Assembly (NCBI GenBank): GCA_044375415.1
Contig: JBILMS010000030.1
Location: 1-40,066 of the forward strand
Reading direction: 5' to 3'
Length of the DNA stretch: 40,066 nucleotides
DNA from: JAWXBG01 sp044375415
Lineage (GTDB): Bacteria > Bacteroidota > Bacteroidia > Flavobacteriales_D > Sanyastnellaceae
In this document: positions 1-8,171 of the stretch, one piece after another
How positions within the stretch are numbered: the stretch's first letter is position 1
Layout: each line of letters starts with the position of its first letter
Program-made: the position numbers and the translations under genes
The notes under the pieces: generated by a model
The model's database searches: none
Told to the model about the DNA's origin: nothing
What the model saw: only the letters and a program-made list of their open reading frames with translations

Positions 1-953
1 ATGGCATAAAGAGGAGCAAAGGGAATCATGTAGTAATTGTGAACGCCAAATACACCGCCTACTTTAATCATAAAAAGAAGTAACATCCCAAGCACCGCCA
101 TAATTGGCCATCTTAAGCCTTTCTCTTTAACCAAGATCCATATCAAACCGCCCAAGCAAATCACGGTAGCCAAATAAGATTGTGTGCAAGCGAAGTAGAA
201 TTTCTCCAATAGAGGGCCCGGCTTTAGACTTAGTTCATAAAGGCCTTCTCCAAAAGTTTTTACAAACATGATATTCGAACCATACGTCTCAACCAAATGT
301 GGATTCCATATAAAATACCACCACAAGATGAGGATAGAAGCCATTCCGGTAACGGCAAGGAGACTCAACTTTTTTAAAACACTACTACTCGAAGTAAAGG
401 TTATAAAAGGAATCAGAATAAATACAAAAGCTGCCGGAAGTTTGGAAAGTCCGCCTAGGGCAAAGAGTAAAAAGACCCATATTAAGTGATACCACTTCTG
501 TGCCTTCGCATACAATGAGGCAAAATAAACTCCGGCAATCGTTATTGATACACTAAATGTATCGGGCATGATTTTACGTCCGAACATAAACCACAGCGAC
601 AACAATAAGAGCAAAGCCGAATAGAAAGCCATCCTCTGGGGTGTCCACATCAACAAAAAGAGGTAGAAGAAATAGATTCCAAAACTCGTGACGATCAAAT
701 TTATCAGCCTACCATACCAATGTTCGTATCCAAAAATTGCAGAGATACCTGCGATTAATTCTTGAAAGAACGGAAACTCACTTCCGAATATTCCGGTTTT
801 GTCTCCGCCAAATTGATCTGCTCTGGGATAGAATGGATTGTTTTCAACCTCCACAAGATTGCGAGCGACCATGCACGTTTGACTTTGACGCCAGCCGTGA
901 TTGCCATCTACCGGAGGATTGGTGATACCCCACAAACGAAGTAAAAAAAACAA
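1..953 (-). CDS. GT-C-type integral membrane glycosyltransferase, partial (runs off left edge)
   Basis: The minus strand is open from about 1165 to the window edge. From about 975 downward it encodes a polytopic membrane protein with alternating hydrophobic helices. Near the start is a periplasmic-loop motif reading DGNHGWRQSQTCMVARN. Motifs of this kind follow the first helix in ArnT/PMT-like GT-C glycosyltransferases, which move sugars from lipid carriers to acceptors in the envelope. The assignment to that superfamily is by recognition only; no catalytic residue was verified. The C-terminus is missing because the gene leaves the window. The start is unclear: no ATG lies in frame. I used TTG at 953, but the coding character (WDIRFYIALFFLLRLWG) begins about 7 codons earlier, next to a repeat-rich stretch. 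The original 5' end may therefore have been altered. Confidence 0.7.
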   Translation of the reverse strand, partial: MFFLLRLWGITNPPVDGNHGWRQSQTCMVARNLVEVENNPFYPRADQFGGDKTGIFGSEFPFFQELIAGISAIFGYEHWYGRLINLIVTSFGIYFFYLFLLMWTPQRMAFYSALLLLLSLWFMFGRKIMPDTFSVSITIAGVYFASLYAKAQKWYHLIWVFLLFALGGLSKLPAAFVFILIPFITFTSSSSVLKKLSLLAVTGMASILILWWYFIWNPHLVETYGSNIMFVKTFGEGLYELSLKPGPLLEKFYFACTQSYLATVICLGGLIWILVKEKGLRWPIMAVLGMLLLFMIKVGGVFGVHNYYMIPFAPLYA

Positions 954-1064
954 GGCGATATAAAAACGAATATCCCAAAGCCGGTTCTGCCAGATAGGGG
1001 AGAGGGGAGTTATAGGGAGTGCTGGGGATATGTTACCATCTTGCTCTTTGACAAATCCGGTTTT

Positions 1065-1215
1065 GGCCTCACCCCTAACCCCTCTCCAGTGGAGAGGGGG
1101 ACGTTTACGGTCAGTGAAAAGTATGATTTTCAAAAAAAGTCGGTTTTGTAAAACGTTCACGCTTCAGGTTGCAGGATGGGTCCCCTCTCCTCTGGAGAGG
1201 GCGGAGGGTGAGGCC
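1065..1215. repeat. Inverted-repeat (MITE-like or palindromic intergenic) element
   Basis: The left arm (1065-1100, starting GGCCTCACCC) and right arm (1181-1215, ending GGGTGAGGCC) are imperfect inverted copies matching at about 30 of 35 positions, with about 80 bp between them. Each arm is itself a small hairpin: CCCCTCTCC and GGAGAGGGG around a 3-nt loop on the left, and the same with an 8-bp stem on the right. A degenerate third copy lies at about 997-1022. The segment between the arms has no convincing coding potential. It sits between the start of the glycosyltransferase gene and the 3' end of the M1 peptidase gene, both on the minus strand. It resembles dispersed, non-autonomous palindromic repeats; copies elsewhere in the genome cannot be checked here. 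Confidence 0.65.
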
Positions 1216-1309
1216 TTCGAAGCGAAATCTTCTAGGAAGAGGTCAAGTATCCAAAGTTTATTTTCAAAAGAAATCACTGGCTAATCATCTCATTTCTTCT
1301 AAGAAGGCT

Positions 1310-3634
1310 TTACTTTTTACCTTCTGCTTTTTTTGCTTTTTGCATGGGGTTTTCAGCACCTCCACCACCGCGTTGTTGCTCCTTGAAAAGTTCGAGTCTA
1401 CTCGGAACAAAACGTTGCGGCCAATAGTTATTTTCCAATTCGCAGTCAGCTGTTTCCAAAAGGGGGTCCAATAGAATTTCACTAACTTCTTTTTCCGTGA
1501 TAAATACTTTGTTCACCTTTTTCTCATTCATTTTCCATATTTCTGCGGGAATGTGAATGGTCTCAGAAGTTCCATCTACGTACTTTAATTCAAATATTAG
1601 CGGCATGATCAAACCACCCACATTTTCTACTGTTACTTGATATAAGTTCTTGCCTGAATTCACAAGCTTCTTTTCTTCTTCACTTAACTTTGAAATGTAG
1701 TTATCGTAATCTTCGCGATCAAACACGGTTACGGCAAGAGGATCATATTTGGTGTAGAAGTCCGAAAGCTCAGGATCCAACTCTACTGCGGTTTTCCAAC
1801 CGGCTTCGCTGTCCCTGACCTTGGATATATCTTTTGGTTTTCCTTCCTTTTCTTTTTTCTTTAGCGCATTTTCAACCTCCGGATTCTGAGTGTCAACTTG
1901 CATCCATTTCACATCTTCGATCGCCATATCGCAATGTTCGGTTCCATAAAACCATCCCCTCCAAAACCAATCGAGATCTACTCCGCTGGCATCTTCCATC
2001 GTGCGGAAGAAATCATCTGGTGTAGGATGTTTAAATGCCCATCGACGGGAATATTCTTTAAAAGCATAATCAAATAATTCTCTGCCCATGACGGTCTCAC
2101 GCAAGATGTTGAGTGCTGTTGCCGGCTTGCCATATGCATTGTTTCCGAATTGATAAATACTTTCGGAATTGGTCATGATAGGAGACATTTTAGATTTATC
2201 GGCCTTCATGTATTCAACGATATTTCGTGCAGGACCTCTCCAACTTGGATAATTCCTATCAAATTCCTTTTCTGTCAGGTATTGAACGAATGTGTTTAGT
2301 CCTTCATCCATCCACGTCCACTGACGTTCATCTGAATTGATAATCATCGGGAAAAAGTTGTGACCAACTTCATGAATAATCACGCTGATCATTCCATTTT
2401 TTGTGCCTTCGCTATAGGTGCCATCCGGTTCCGGACGACCGCCATTAAAACACATCATGGGATATTCCATACCAATCCATTTGCTGTGCACGCTATATGC
2501 AACAGGGTAGGAGTATTCCACGGTAAAGTGAGAGTATGTCTTAAGCGTCTGCGCAATCACTTTTGTGCTGTATTGCTCCCACAGTGGATTTCCTTCTTTA
2601 GGATAAAGCGACATCGCCATGGGTTTATGTTTCTCTAATTGGACACCCATGGCGTCCCAAATAAATTTCCTGGATGTCGAAAAAGCAAAGTCACGAACAT
2701 TTTCAGCTTTGAAAATCCACGTTTTTTCAGAAGTGCTTTTTTCTTTTTCGTTCTCTATCGCTTCGTCTTGAGTTACGATCATGATAGGTTCAGTTGCATT
2801 AGCGGCTTGCGACAAACGTTTTTGCTGCTCAGCAGTGAGCACTTCTTTCGGATTTTGTAAAACACCTGTAGCTCCCACAATATGATCGGAAGGAACTGTA
2901 ATGGCTACTGTGTAATTTCCAAAGTTCAGCGTAAATTCTCCGGCACCTAAAAACTGTTTGTGTTGCCATCCCTGGTTGTCGCTGTAAACAACCATTCTAG
3001 GGAAAAACTGAGCGATGGTATAGAGATAGTTTTTGTCTTCTTCGAAGTACTCCCAACCACTTCGTCCACCGTATTTGATGCGGTCAGTGATATTGAACCA
3101 CCATTTCATGCTGAACACGAATTTTTGTCCGGAGGCCAAGGGTTTTGGCAGATCAATTCGCATCATCGTTTTGTTGACGGTGTATTTCAGATTTGCTCCG
3201 GCAGCATCTTTTACCGATTGAATTTTAAATCCGCCATCGTAGTACTGAGTAATTTCATTGAGTTGATTAAAACTCAATTTGTCTTCAAGTTTACTCTGCT
3301 CGATCAATCTTGAATCAGAATTGGGGTCAAAAATGTTTTGATCCAATTGGAGCCAGATATAGGTCAATGCATCCGGAGAGTTATTGTAATACGTGATCGT
3401 TTCATCGCCATCAATCCGCTGCTTTTCATCGTCCAACCGGATTTTCATATTGTAATCGGCTCGTTGCTGCCAATATTCATGTCCGGGTGCTCCGCTAGCC
3501 GTTCTTTGATCATTGGGAGTAGCTAATTCAGGTCCCAATTGCTTGAACTTGTCTTCCCATATTTTAGGGGTTTCTTGGGCTACTACAACAAATGACATCA
3601 GCGCAGTAGCACTGATAATGAAGGATTTAATCAT
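1310..3634 (-). CDS. Exported M1 family zinc aminopeptidase
   Basis: This gene encodes 774 residues. The zinc site is HEVGH at residues 421-425 followed by Glu444 in WMDEGLN, which is the HExxH-18-E arrangement of gluzincin M1 peptidases. The substrate-binding GxMEN-like motif appears as GMEYP around residue 389. Residues 1-20 (MIKSFIISATALMSFVVVAQ) form a signal peptide, so the enzyme is exported and probably trims N-terminal residues from extracellular or periplasmic peptides. I chose ATG 3634 over the longer frame from 3658 because the signal peptide starts there and the promoter-like box at 3663-3656 overlaps the extension. The C-terminal tail is hydrophilic, with a Gly run and many Lys, and is not a T9SS sorting domain. 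The gene stands alone, with the repeat element downstream. Confidence 0.93.
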   Translation of the reverse strand: MIKSFIISATALMSFVVVAQETPKIWEDKFKQLGPELATPNDQRTASGAPGHEYWQQRADYNMKIRLDDEKQRIDGDETITYYNNSPDALTYIWLQLDQNIFDPNSDSRLIEQSKLEDKLSFNQLNEITQYYDGGFKIQSVKDAAGANLKYTVNKTMMRIDLPKPLASGQKFVFSMKWWFNITDRIKYGGRSGWEYFEEDKNYLYTIAQFFPRMVVYSDNQGWQHKQFLGAGEFTLNFGNYTVAITVPSDHIVGATGVLQNPKEVLTAEQQKRLSQAANATEPIMIVTQDEAIENEKEKSTSEKTWIFKAENVRDFAFSTSRKFIWDAMGVQLEKHKPMAMSLYPKEGNPLWEQYSTKVIAQTLKTYSHFTVEYSYPVAYSVHSKWIGMEYPMMCFNGGRPEPDGTYSEGTKNGMISVIIHEVGHNFFPMIINSDERQWTWMDEGLNTFVQYLTEKEFDRNYPSWRGPARNIVEYMKADKSKMSPIMTNSESIYQFGNNAYGKPATALNILRETVMGRELFDYAFKEYSRRWAFKHPTPDDFFRTMEDASGVDLDWFWRGWFYGTEHCDMAIEDVKWMQVDTQNPEVENALKKKEKEGKPKDISKVRDSEAGWKTAVELDPELSDFYTKYDPLAVTVFDREDYDNYISKLSEEEKKLVNSGKNLYQVTVENVGGLIMPLIFELKYVDGTSETIHIPAEIWKMNEKKVNKVFITEKEVSEILLDPLLETADCELENNYWPQRFVPSRLELFKEQQRGGGGAENPMQKAKKAEGKK

Positions 3635-3655
3635 GATAATAAAGGTGATGAGGGT

Positions 3656-3663
3656 CAAATGTA
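3656..3663 (-). promoter_or_regulatory. Candidate -7 box for the M1 peptidase gene
   Basis: Read on the minus strand, this is TACATTTG, an exact match to the Bacteroidota TAnnTTTG box, 21 nt upstream of ATG 3634. I see no clear TTG partner at the usual distance. Confidence 0.45.
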
Positions 3664-3710
3664 TAACTATTCTATTAAAATTAGATAGGCCTTAACGAAT
3701 GTCCAACGAA

Positions 3711-3738
3711 TTGCTATGTTGCAGATTGATTATATTTG
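3711..3738 (+). promoter_or_regulatory. Candidate promoter of the toxin-antitoxin operon
   Basis: TTG at 3711-3713, a 17-nt spacer and TATATTTG at 3731-3738 match the Bacteroidota promoter pattern. The box ends only 3 nt before ATG 3742, so transcription would begin at or next to the start codon. This suggests a leaderless mRNA. Confidence 0.5.
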
Positions 3739-3741
3739 TGT

Positions 3742-3981
3742 ATGAACTGGCGTGACTACATAATATCGGATAAAGAAGTGTTGTTGGGGAAAACTACCAT
3801 ACGTGGTACACGAATTTCGGTAGAACACATACTAGATCTAAAAGTTAGCGGATGGTCAGAGGATCAAATATTAGCGAATTATCCTAGGTTGAATAAAGAA
3901 GCACTTCTTTCCGTTTTCATGTTTGTGCAAGAATGTATGCAGGATGGTCTATTAATTTTTGATGATAGAAAATCAGCGTAG
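3742..3981 (+). CDS. DUF433 family antitoxin
   Basis: This 79-residue protein has the DUF433 signature. It contains a phrase of the type 'GK-T-IRGTRI-V' (residues 16-26 region), then a helical segment and the 'W-ED-IL-NYP-L' pattern seen in small VapB-like antitoxins. DUF433 proteins are usually encoded just before a DUF5615 PIN-like toxin and are thought to neutralise it and bind the operon promoter. That is exactly the context here, with the toxin ATG 5 nt after this stop. I chose ATG 3742, since the upstream TTG at 3736 lies inside the promoter box. The length is normal for the family. The molecular target of the pair is not evident from sequence. Confidence 0.85.
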   Translation: MNWRDYIISDKEVLLGKTTIRGTRISVEHILDLKVSGWSEDQILANYPRLNKEALLSVFMFVQECMQDGLLIFDDRKSA

Positions 3982-3985
3982 AGAG

Positions 3986-4297
3986 ATGAAATTTCTTGCA
4001 AATGAGAATTTCCCTGTTACAAGTTCACGTCTATTAAAAAATGCGTGTTTTGATATAGTCCATATTGGTATTGAGTATGTAGGAATCACGGATAGAGAAG
4101 TGATGCGTCTGGCAATTGAGGAGGAAAGAATTATTTTGACTTTTGATCGTGATTACGGAGAGTTGATTTTTAAGCATGCCTATCTCCCGCCAAAAGGTGT
4201 AGTCTATTTTAGAATAAAAAATTATACCCCTGAAATCCCCGGTCTTTTACTTGAGGAAATATGTAATCGCAGACCCATAGATTTGATCAAGCCTTGA
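3986..4297 (+). CDS. DUF5615 PIN-like toxin, C-terminus lost by frameshift
   Basis: This gene encodes 103 residues. The start MKFLANENFP with acidic Glu7 and the later TFDRDYGEL (Asp54, Asp56) are the hallmark acidic motifs of DUF5615/Mut7-C-like PIN-fold nucleases. The partner antitoxin gene ends 5 nt upstream. Translation stops at TGA 4295-4297, before the last beta-strand expected for the family. The -1 frame from GCC 4291 continues ALSVIDETGIRQRKY and stops at TAA 4336-4338. That is just the kind of terminal segment this family carries (about 117 residues in total). A single missing G near 4291 would explain the break. It is either a true inactivating or attenuating mutation or an assembly error. 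An upstream in-frame ATG at 3959 would overlap the antitoxin and is less likely. Confidence 0.82.
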   Translation: MKFLANENFPVTSSRLLKNACFDIVHIGIEYVGITDREVMRLAIEEERIILTFDRDYGELIFKHAYLPPKGVVYFRIKNYTPEIPGLLLEEICNRRPIDLIKP

Positions 4298-4347
4298 GTG
4301 TAATAGATGAAACAGGAATAAGACAAAGGAAGTACTAACCAATCCTT

Positions 4348-4355
4348 TATTTTTG
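4348..4355 (+). promoter_or_regulatory. Candidate -7 box for the arginase gene
   Basis: TATTTTTG, an exact TAnnTTTG match, ends 20 nt before ATG 4376. It lies downstream of the frameshifted toxin, which suggests that arginase has its own promoter. Confidence 0.5.
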
Positions 4356-4375
4356 TCCCCCCAAAGATCCTCATC

Positions 4376-5329
4376 ATGAAAGCGAAAAATATTCAGTTAA
4401 TAGAAGTTCCAAGTGAAGTAGGTGCCGGTACCCGAGGAGCCAGTTTGGGTGTAGAAGCTGTAAAAATTGCTGCACTCGATTTCCGAAGTTCCTTCTTCCT
4501 TAAAAATGCCGGAATCGAAGTTGAGACAGAAAATAAGGCACTCTATGGAACTCCGGGAAACAGATACGCCAAGCACATTCAAAGTGTACACAAAATGTAC
4601 GGCCGCATTATGAAAACGGTTTCGGATGTCTTGGTTGAAGGAGATTTTCCGCTCATTATTTCAGGTGATCACAGTAGTGCAGGAGGAACTATTGCGGGTA
4701 TTCGTGCTGCCTATCCGCAATCTCGGTTAGGAGTAATTTGGATTGATGCCCATGCGGATTTACATTCTCCTTATACCACCCCCTCTGGGAATATGCACGG
4801 GATGCCCTTAGCAACAGCTCTAGGAGAAGACAATGAGTCTGAAAAGGCGAATGATCCGGATCCGGGTACACTTGAACTCTGGGATCAAATAAAAAACATG
4901 GGCGACATCTGTCCTAAGGTGGAGTACAGGGATCTGATATACATGACTCTTCGCGATTTCGAAGAACAAGAGGCTCATCTCATTCGAAAAAATAAAGTGA
5001 AGGTCATTAGCACGAATGAAATTCGAAAATCAGGTATCACCAAAGTTTGTCGTGAAGCCTTGAAATACTTGGTTCAATGCGATAAAATTTATATCAGCTT
5101 TGATGTGGATTCTATGGACCCCACCGTATCGAGAGGAACCGGAACTCCGGTTAAAGGTGGGCTCAATGAACGTGAGGCAGCCGATATCATATTGGAATTA
5201 ATCCAAAATGAACGTGTATGTTGCCTCGAATTTACAGAGGTGAATCCTACTCTCGATAGCGAAAACGTAATGGCAGAAACTGTTTTTGAAATTCTTCAAA
5301 AAGTGGCTCGTCAGTTGGAAATTATCTAG
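4376..5329 (+). CDS. Arginase / ureohydrolase family enzyme
   Basis: The 317-residue protein carries all the dinuclear-manganese motifs of the ureohydrolase fold: GDHS at 97-100 (His99), DAHADLH at 124-130 (Asp124, His126, Asp128) and SFDVDSMDP at 241-249 (Asp243, Asp245). The N-terminal glycine-rich stretch and the insertion around 150-185 look more like arginase (arginine to ornithine plus urea) than agmatinase. Formimidoylglutamase is a weaker alternative. It is cytosolic with no signal peptide. Convergently next to it lie argS and ctlX, so three arginine or citrulline enzymes sit within 4 kb. The 15-nt gap to the convergent argS stop leaves no room for a separate terminator. Confidence 0.88.
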   Translation: MKAKNIQLIEVPSEVGAGTRGASLGVEAVKIAALDFRSSFFLKNAGIEVETENKALYGTPGNRYAKHIQSVHKMYGRIMKTVSDVLVEGDFPLIISGDHSSAGGTIAGIRAAYPQSRLGVIWIDAHADLHSPYTTPSGNMHGMPLATALGEDNESEKANDPDPGTLELWDQIKNMGDICPKVEYRDLIYMTLRDFEEQEAHLIRKNKVKVISTNEIRKSGITKVCREALKYLVQCDKIYISFDVDSMDPTVSRGTGTPVKGGLNEREAADIILELIQNERVCCLEFTEVNPTLDSENVMAETVFEILQKVARQLEII

Positions 5330-5344
5330 AGATTCCCCAACGTA

Positions 5345-7147
5345 TTACATACGCTCTACCATATCGATGCCCAACATCTTCATTCCGAGAGCCGCCACGT
5401 TTCCAACTTTTACGGATAAAGTTACCCTGAAATTTCTGCGCAGTATGTCTTCTTCTCGAAGCACCGGACATTCGTGATAGAATGAATTAAAATCTTTGAT
5501 TAGCTCAAAACAATAATTAGCAATAAGAGAAGGATTGTATTTCACAGCGGCCTCACGAATGACCTCCGGAAAATCATGTAATTTTTTAATCAGATTTTTT
5601 TCTGCTAAATGCAAATCTTGTAATCCTTCGAAATCGGTTATCAAAACATCTGTTCCGGAAAGCTCTACCATTTTACGGGCGATGGCACGCGTGCGCACAT
5701 AACCGTATTCGATAAAAGGTCCTGTATGTCCATTAAAATCGATACTCTCGCGTGGATTAAAGACCATGTTTTTCACCGGATCGACACGCAATAAAAAGTA
5801 CTTGAGTGCAGCCATTCCAATGATTTGATATACTTGTTCTTTGCCTGCATCATCCAAGTCATCGAGTTTGCCTTGTTCTTGAGCAACATCACGTGCTTCC
5901 GATTTCATGGCCTCCATCAAATCGTCGGCATCGACTACGGTTCCTTCACGACTTTTCATTTTACCTTCCGGTAATTCTACCATTCCATAGCTGAGGTGAA
6001 AACAATTGGCTGCTTGCTCGAAACCAAGTTTAGAAAGGATTTTAAAAAGTACATTAAAATGATATTCTTGTTCGTTTCCGACTGTGTAGATCAGCGATTG
6101 AATATCGGGAAAATCTTTAAATCGAAGGATAGCCGTTCCAATGTCTTGCGTTATGTACATCGCCGTTCCATCTTTCCGAAGCAAAGCTTTTTCATCTAAA
6201 CCTTCTCCGGTGAGATCTACCCAAATAGAACCATCATCTTTTTTGAAAAATGCGCCCGATTGAAGTCCATTTTCAACTTCTTTTTTTCCTAATAAATAGG
6301 TGTCACTCTCGTAATAAAGTTTATCAAAGTCAACACCCATTGCGCGGTATGTCGATTCAAAACCATCATAAACCCAACCATTCATAGTCTTCCACAAGTC
6401 GTATACTTCCGGATCTTTTTCTTCCCATTTAAGAAGCATTTCTTGAGCTTCTAAAATGATAGGCGCAGTTTTTTTCGCCTCGTCTTCACTTTTTCCGGCT
6501 TCGATTAGGACCTGAATTTCCTTCTTGTATTGCTGATCAAAGAGCACATAATATTTGCCAACCAAATGGTCGCCTTTGATTCCCGAAGATGCGGGAGTTT
6601 CACCATTCCCAAATTTCTGCCAGGCAATCATACTCTTGCAAATATGAATTCCTCGATCGTTGATGATTTGAACTTTAGTTACTTTATGACCATTGGCCTT
6701 CAAAATTTCAGCTACCGAATAACCTAAAAAGTTGTTTCGAAGATGTCCGAGATGAAGTGGTTTATTTGTGTTTGGCGAGCTGTACTCGACCATTACATGC
6801 GACTTTGAATTTTTTTCTGATAATCCGAAGTTCTCGTTTTTGGCAACCTCCGAAAAAAATCGAGTCCAATATGAAAAACGAATACTAAGATTTAAAAATC
6901 CTTTAACCACGTTATAGGCGGTAACATCCTCGCAATGTGCTACAAGGTATTCACCTATGTCGCTACCGGTATCTTCAGGTTTTTTGCCTGATATTTTGAG
7001 TAACGGAAACGTAACTAAAGTAAGATCACCCTCAAACTCTTTGCGTGTCTTTTGAATTTGGATATCACCGGCAAAGGATTGCTGATAAAGGCTATTCAGC
7101 CCACTTTTAATTTGTTCTTGGAGGATGTCTATAATATTCTTATTCAT
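5345..7147 (-). CDS. argS: Arginyl-tRNA synthetase
   Basis: This 600-residue class Ia aminoacyl-tRNA synthetase charges tRNA-Arg with arginine. The HIGH-type ATP-binding motif reads HLGH at 132-135, inside the ArgRS-typical phrase SSPNTNKPLHLGHLRN. The KMSK-like loop reads KMKSREGT at 396-403. An N-terminal additional domain (about 1-110) and a C-terminal all-helical anticodon-binding domain (about 460-600, ending in MVERM) complete the usual layout. The start ATG at 7147 overlaps the last 8 nt of ctlX, so the two are translationally coupled and ctlX is the upstream cistron. Length and motifs are normal. Confidence 0.97.
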   Translation of the reverse strand: MNKNIIDILQEQIKSGLNSLYQQSFAGDIQIQKTRKEFEGDLTLVTFPLLKISGKKPEDTGSDIGEYLVAHCEDVTAYNVVKGFLNLSIRFSYWTRFFSEVAKNENFGLSEKNSKSHVMVEYSSPNTNKPLHLGHLRNNFLGYSVAEILKANGHKVTKVQIINDRGIHICKSMIAWQKFGNGETPASSGIKGDHLVGKYYVLFDQQYKKEIQVLIEAGKSEDEAKKTAPIILEAQEMLLKWEEKDPEVYDLWKTMNGWVYDGFESTYRAMGVDFDKLYYESDTYLLGKKEVENGLQSGAFFKKDDGSIWVDLTGEGLDEKALLRKDGTAMYITQDIGTAILRFKDFPDIQSLIYTVGNEQEYHFNVLFKILSKLGFEQAANCFHLSYGMVELPEGKMKSREGTVVDADDLMEAMKSEARDVAQEQGKLDDLDDAGKEQVYQIIGMAALKYFLLRVDPVKNMVFNPRESIDFNGHTGPFIEYGYVRTRAIARKMVELSGTDVLITDFEGLQDLHLAEKNLIKKLHDFPEVIREAAVKYNPSLIANYCFELIKDFNSFYHECPVLREEDILRRNFRVTLSVKVGNVAALGMKMLGIDMVERM

Positions 7148-8114
7148 AATCTAGGGGTTCGCCTTCATCTTCTTCGTTGAAGGGAGATGGCAAAAATACT
7201 TCAGCAAGCATGCATCTGGCGCTACCACCTCCATGTGTTTCAATACAGGACAGTGAACTATGTAAAATCGTGCATGTCGATTCTATCACATCAATTTGAC
7301 TTTGTGTCAGCGAATCGAATGCGGCCTTCGACATAATCATAAAATGTTCGTCACTCGTATTTTTCACTTCAAGCATATTGCCTGCAAAGGAGTCCATTTG
7401 TTGAAGACTGATTTCTACAATAGTTCGACCGGACTCTTTTAGAGAATCCATTACCATTTTTCGTTCTCTATGGTCTGTAATACTCTCAGCGCATAGGACG
7501 CATACGCGACTACCGATGCTCATCATCACGTTGGTATGATAAACAGGAAAAGTCTGATTGCCTTTTTTGTGTTGCGAAGTGAAAAGTATGGGTTTGTAAC
7601 CAAATTCATTACCGAATTTTATGGCTGCTTCCGGATGAGTACGATCCGAAATGCACGAGTAGGCCACCTTATTGGCGCGATCCAGAACCATGCTACCGGT
7701 TCCTTCTAGAAATTTCTTTTCTGCTTCTAGATGAGTCAAATCGGCAACACGCCAACTAAATCCATTTTCAACTAGAACTCCTAAAAAGCCCTTGTCTCTC
7801 TCAATTCGACGGTTCGCAGCGAACATGGGGTGTAAAACGGCCATTCCATTTGCATGAAAACTTACCCAATTGTTCGGGAAAATAGAATCGGGAGTAGAGG
7901 GTTTTTGTTGATCATGTGCAACCAAAACCCTGATTCCGGACTTGTCCAGAAGCGACCTAAAATCCTCAAATTCTTGAAGAGCCTCTCGTTGCAATTTCTC
8001 ATATTGTGTCTCCGAGGCCAGATGCTGAAAATGGTTGTTTACGGCTGTTTCGCCATTTCCGAAGAAGGCTGCCGGTCTGACCATCAATAGAGTATCTGTA
8101 ACTTGTTGATTCAT
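7140..8114 (-). CDS. ctlX: Citrulline utilization hydrolase CtlX (amidinotransferase / arginine deiminase superfamily)
   Basis: The 324-residue guanidino-modifying enzyme begins with MVRPAAFFGNGETAVNNHFQ, typical of the CtlX group. Superfamily residues visible are Asp76 in DSIFPNNW, LEGTG at 136-140, His193 in YHTN and the likely catalytic Cys301 in GGGSARC. CtlX proteins are reported to hydrolyse citrulline to ornithine, CO2 and ammonia. A dimethylargininase-like activity is an alternative that sequence reading cannot exclude. It overlaps argS by 8 nt as first gene of the operon. With the nearby arginase, this suggests routes from both arginine and citrulline to ornithine. The upstream box TACCTTCG (8137-8130) is a plausible promoter element. 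Confidence 0.85.
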   Translation of the reverse strand: MNQQVTDTLLMVRPAAFFGNGETAVNNHFQHLASETQYEKLQREALQEFEDFRSLLDKSGIRVLVAHDQQKPSTPDSIFPNNWVSFHANGMAVLHPMFAANRRIERDKGFLGVLVENGFSWRVADLTHLEAEKKFLEGTGSMVLDRANKVAYSCISDRTHPEAAIKFGNEFGYKPILFTSQHKKGNQTFPVYHTNVMMSIGSRVCVLCAESITDHRERKMVMDSLKESGRTIVEISLQQMDSFAGNMLEVKNTSDEHFMIMSKAAFDSLTQSQIDVIESTCTILHSSLSCIETHGGGSARCMLAEVFLPSPFNEEDEGEPLDYE

Positions 8115-8129
8115 AGAGAAAATTGGCTG

Positions 8130-8137
8130 CGAAGGTA
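8130..8137 (-). promoter_or_regulatory. Candidate -7 box for ctlX-argS
   Basis: TACCTTCG read on the minus strand is one mismatch from TAnnTTTG and 15 nt upstream of ATG 8114. The identical octamer precedes cvfB at 19569-19562, which supports its being a functional variant. Confidence 0.4.
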
Positions 8138-8171
8138 ACCTTTTACTTTCAAGTTTCGTTCAAGTCACTTG

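Noticed and set aside
1030..1482. Several short open frames over the inverted repeat and the 3' end of the M1 gene
   Set aside because: They overlap the repeat or lie antisense to the peptidase gene and have no protein-like features.
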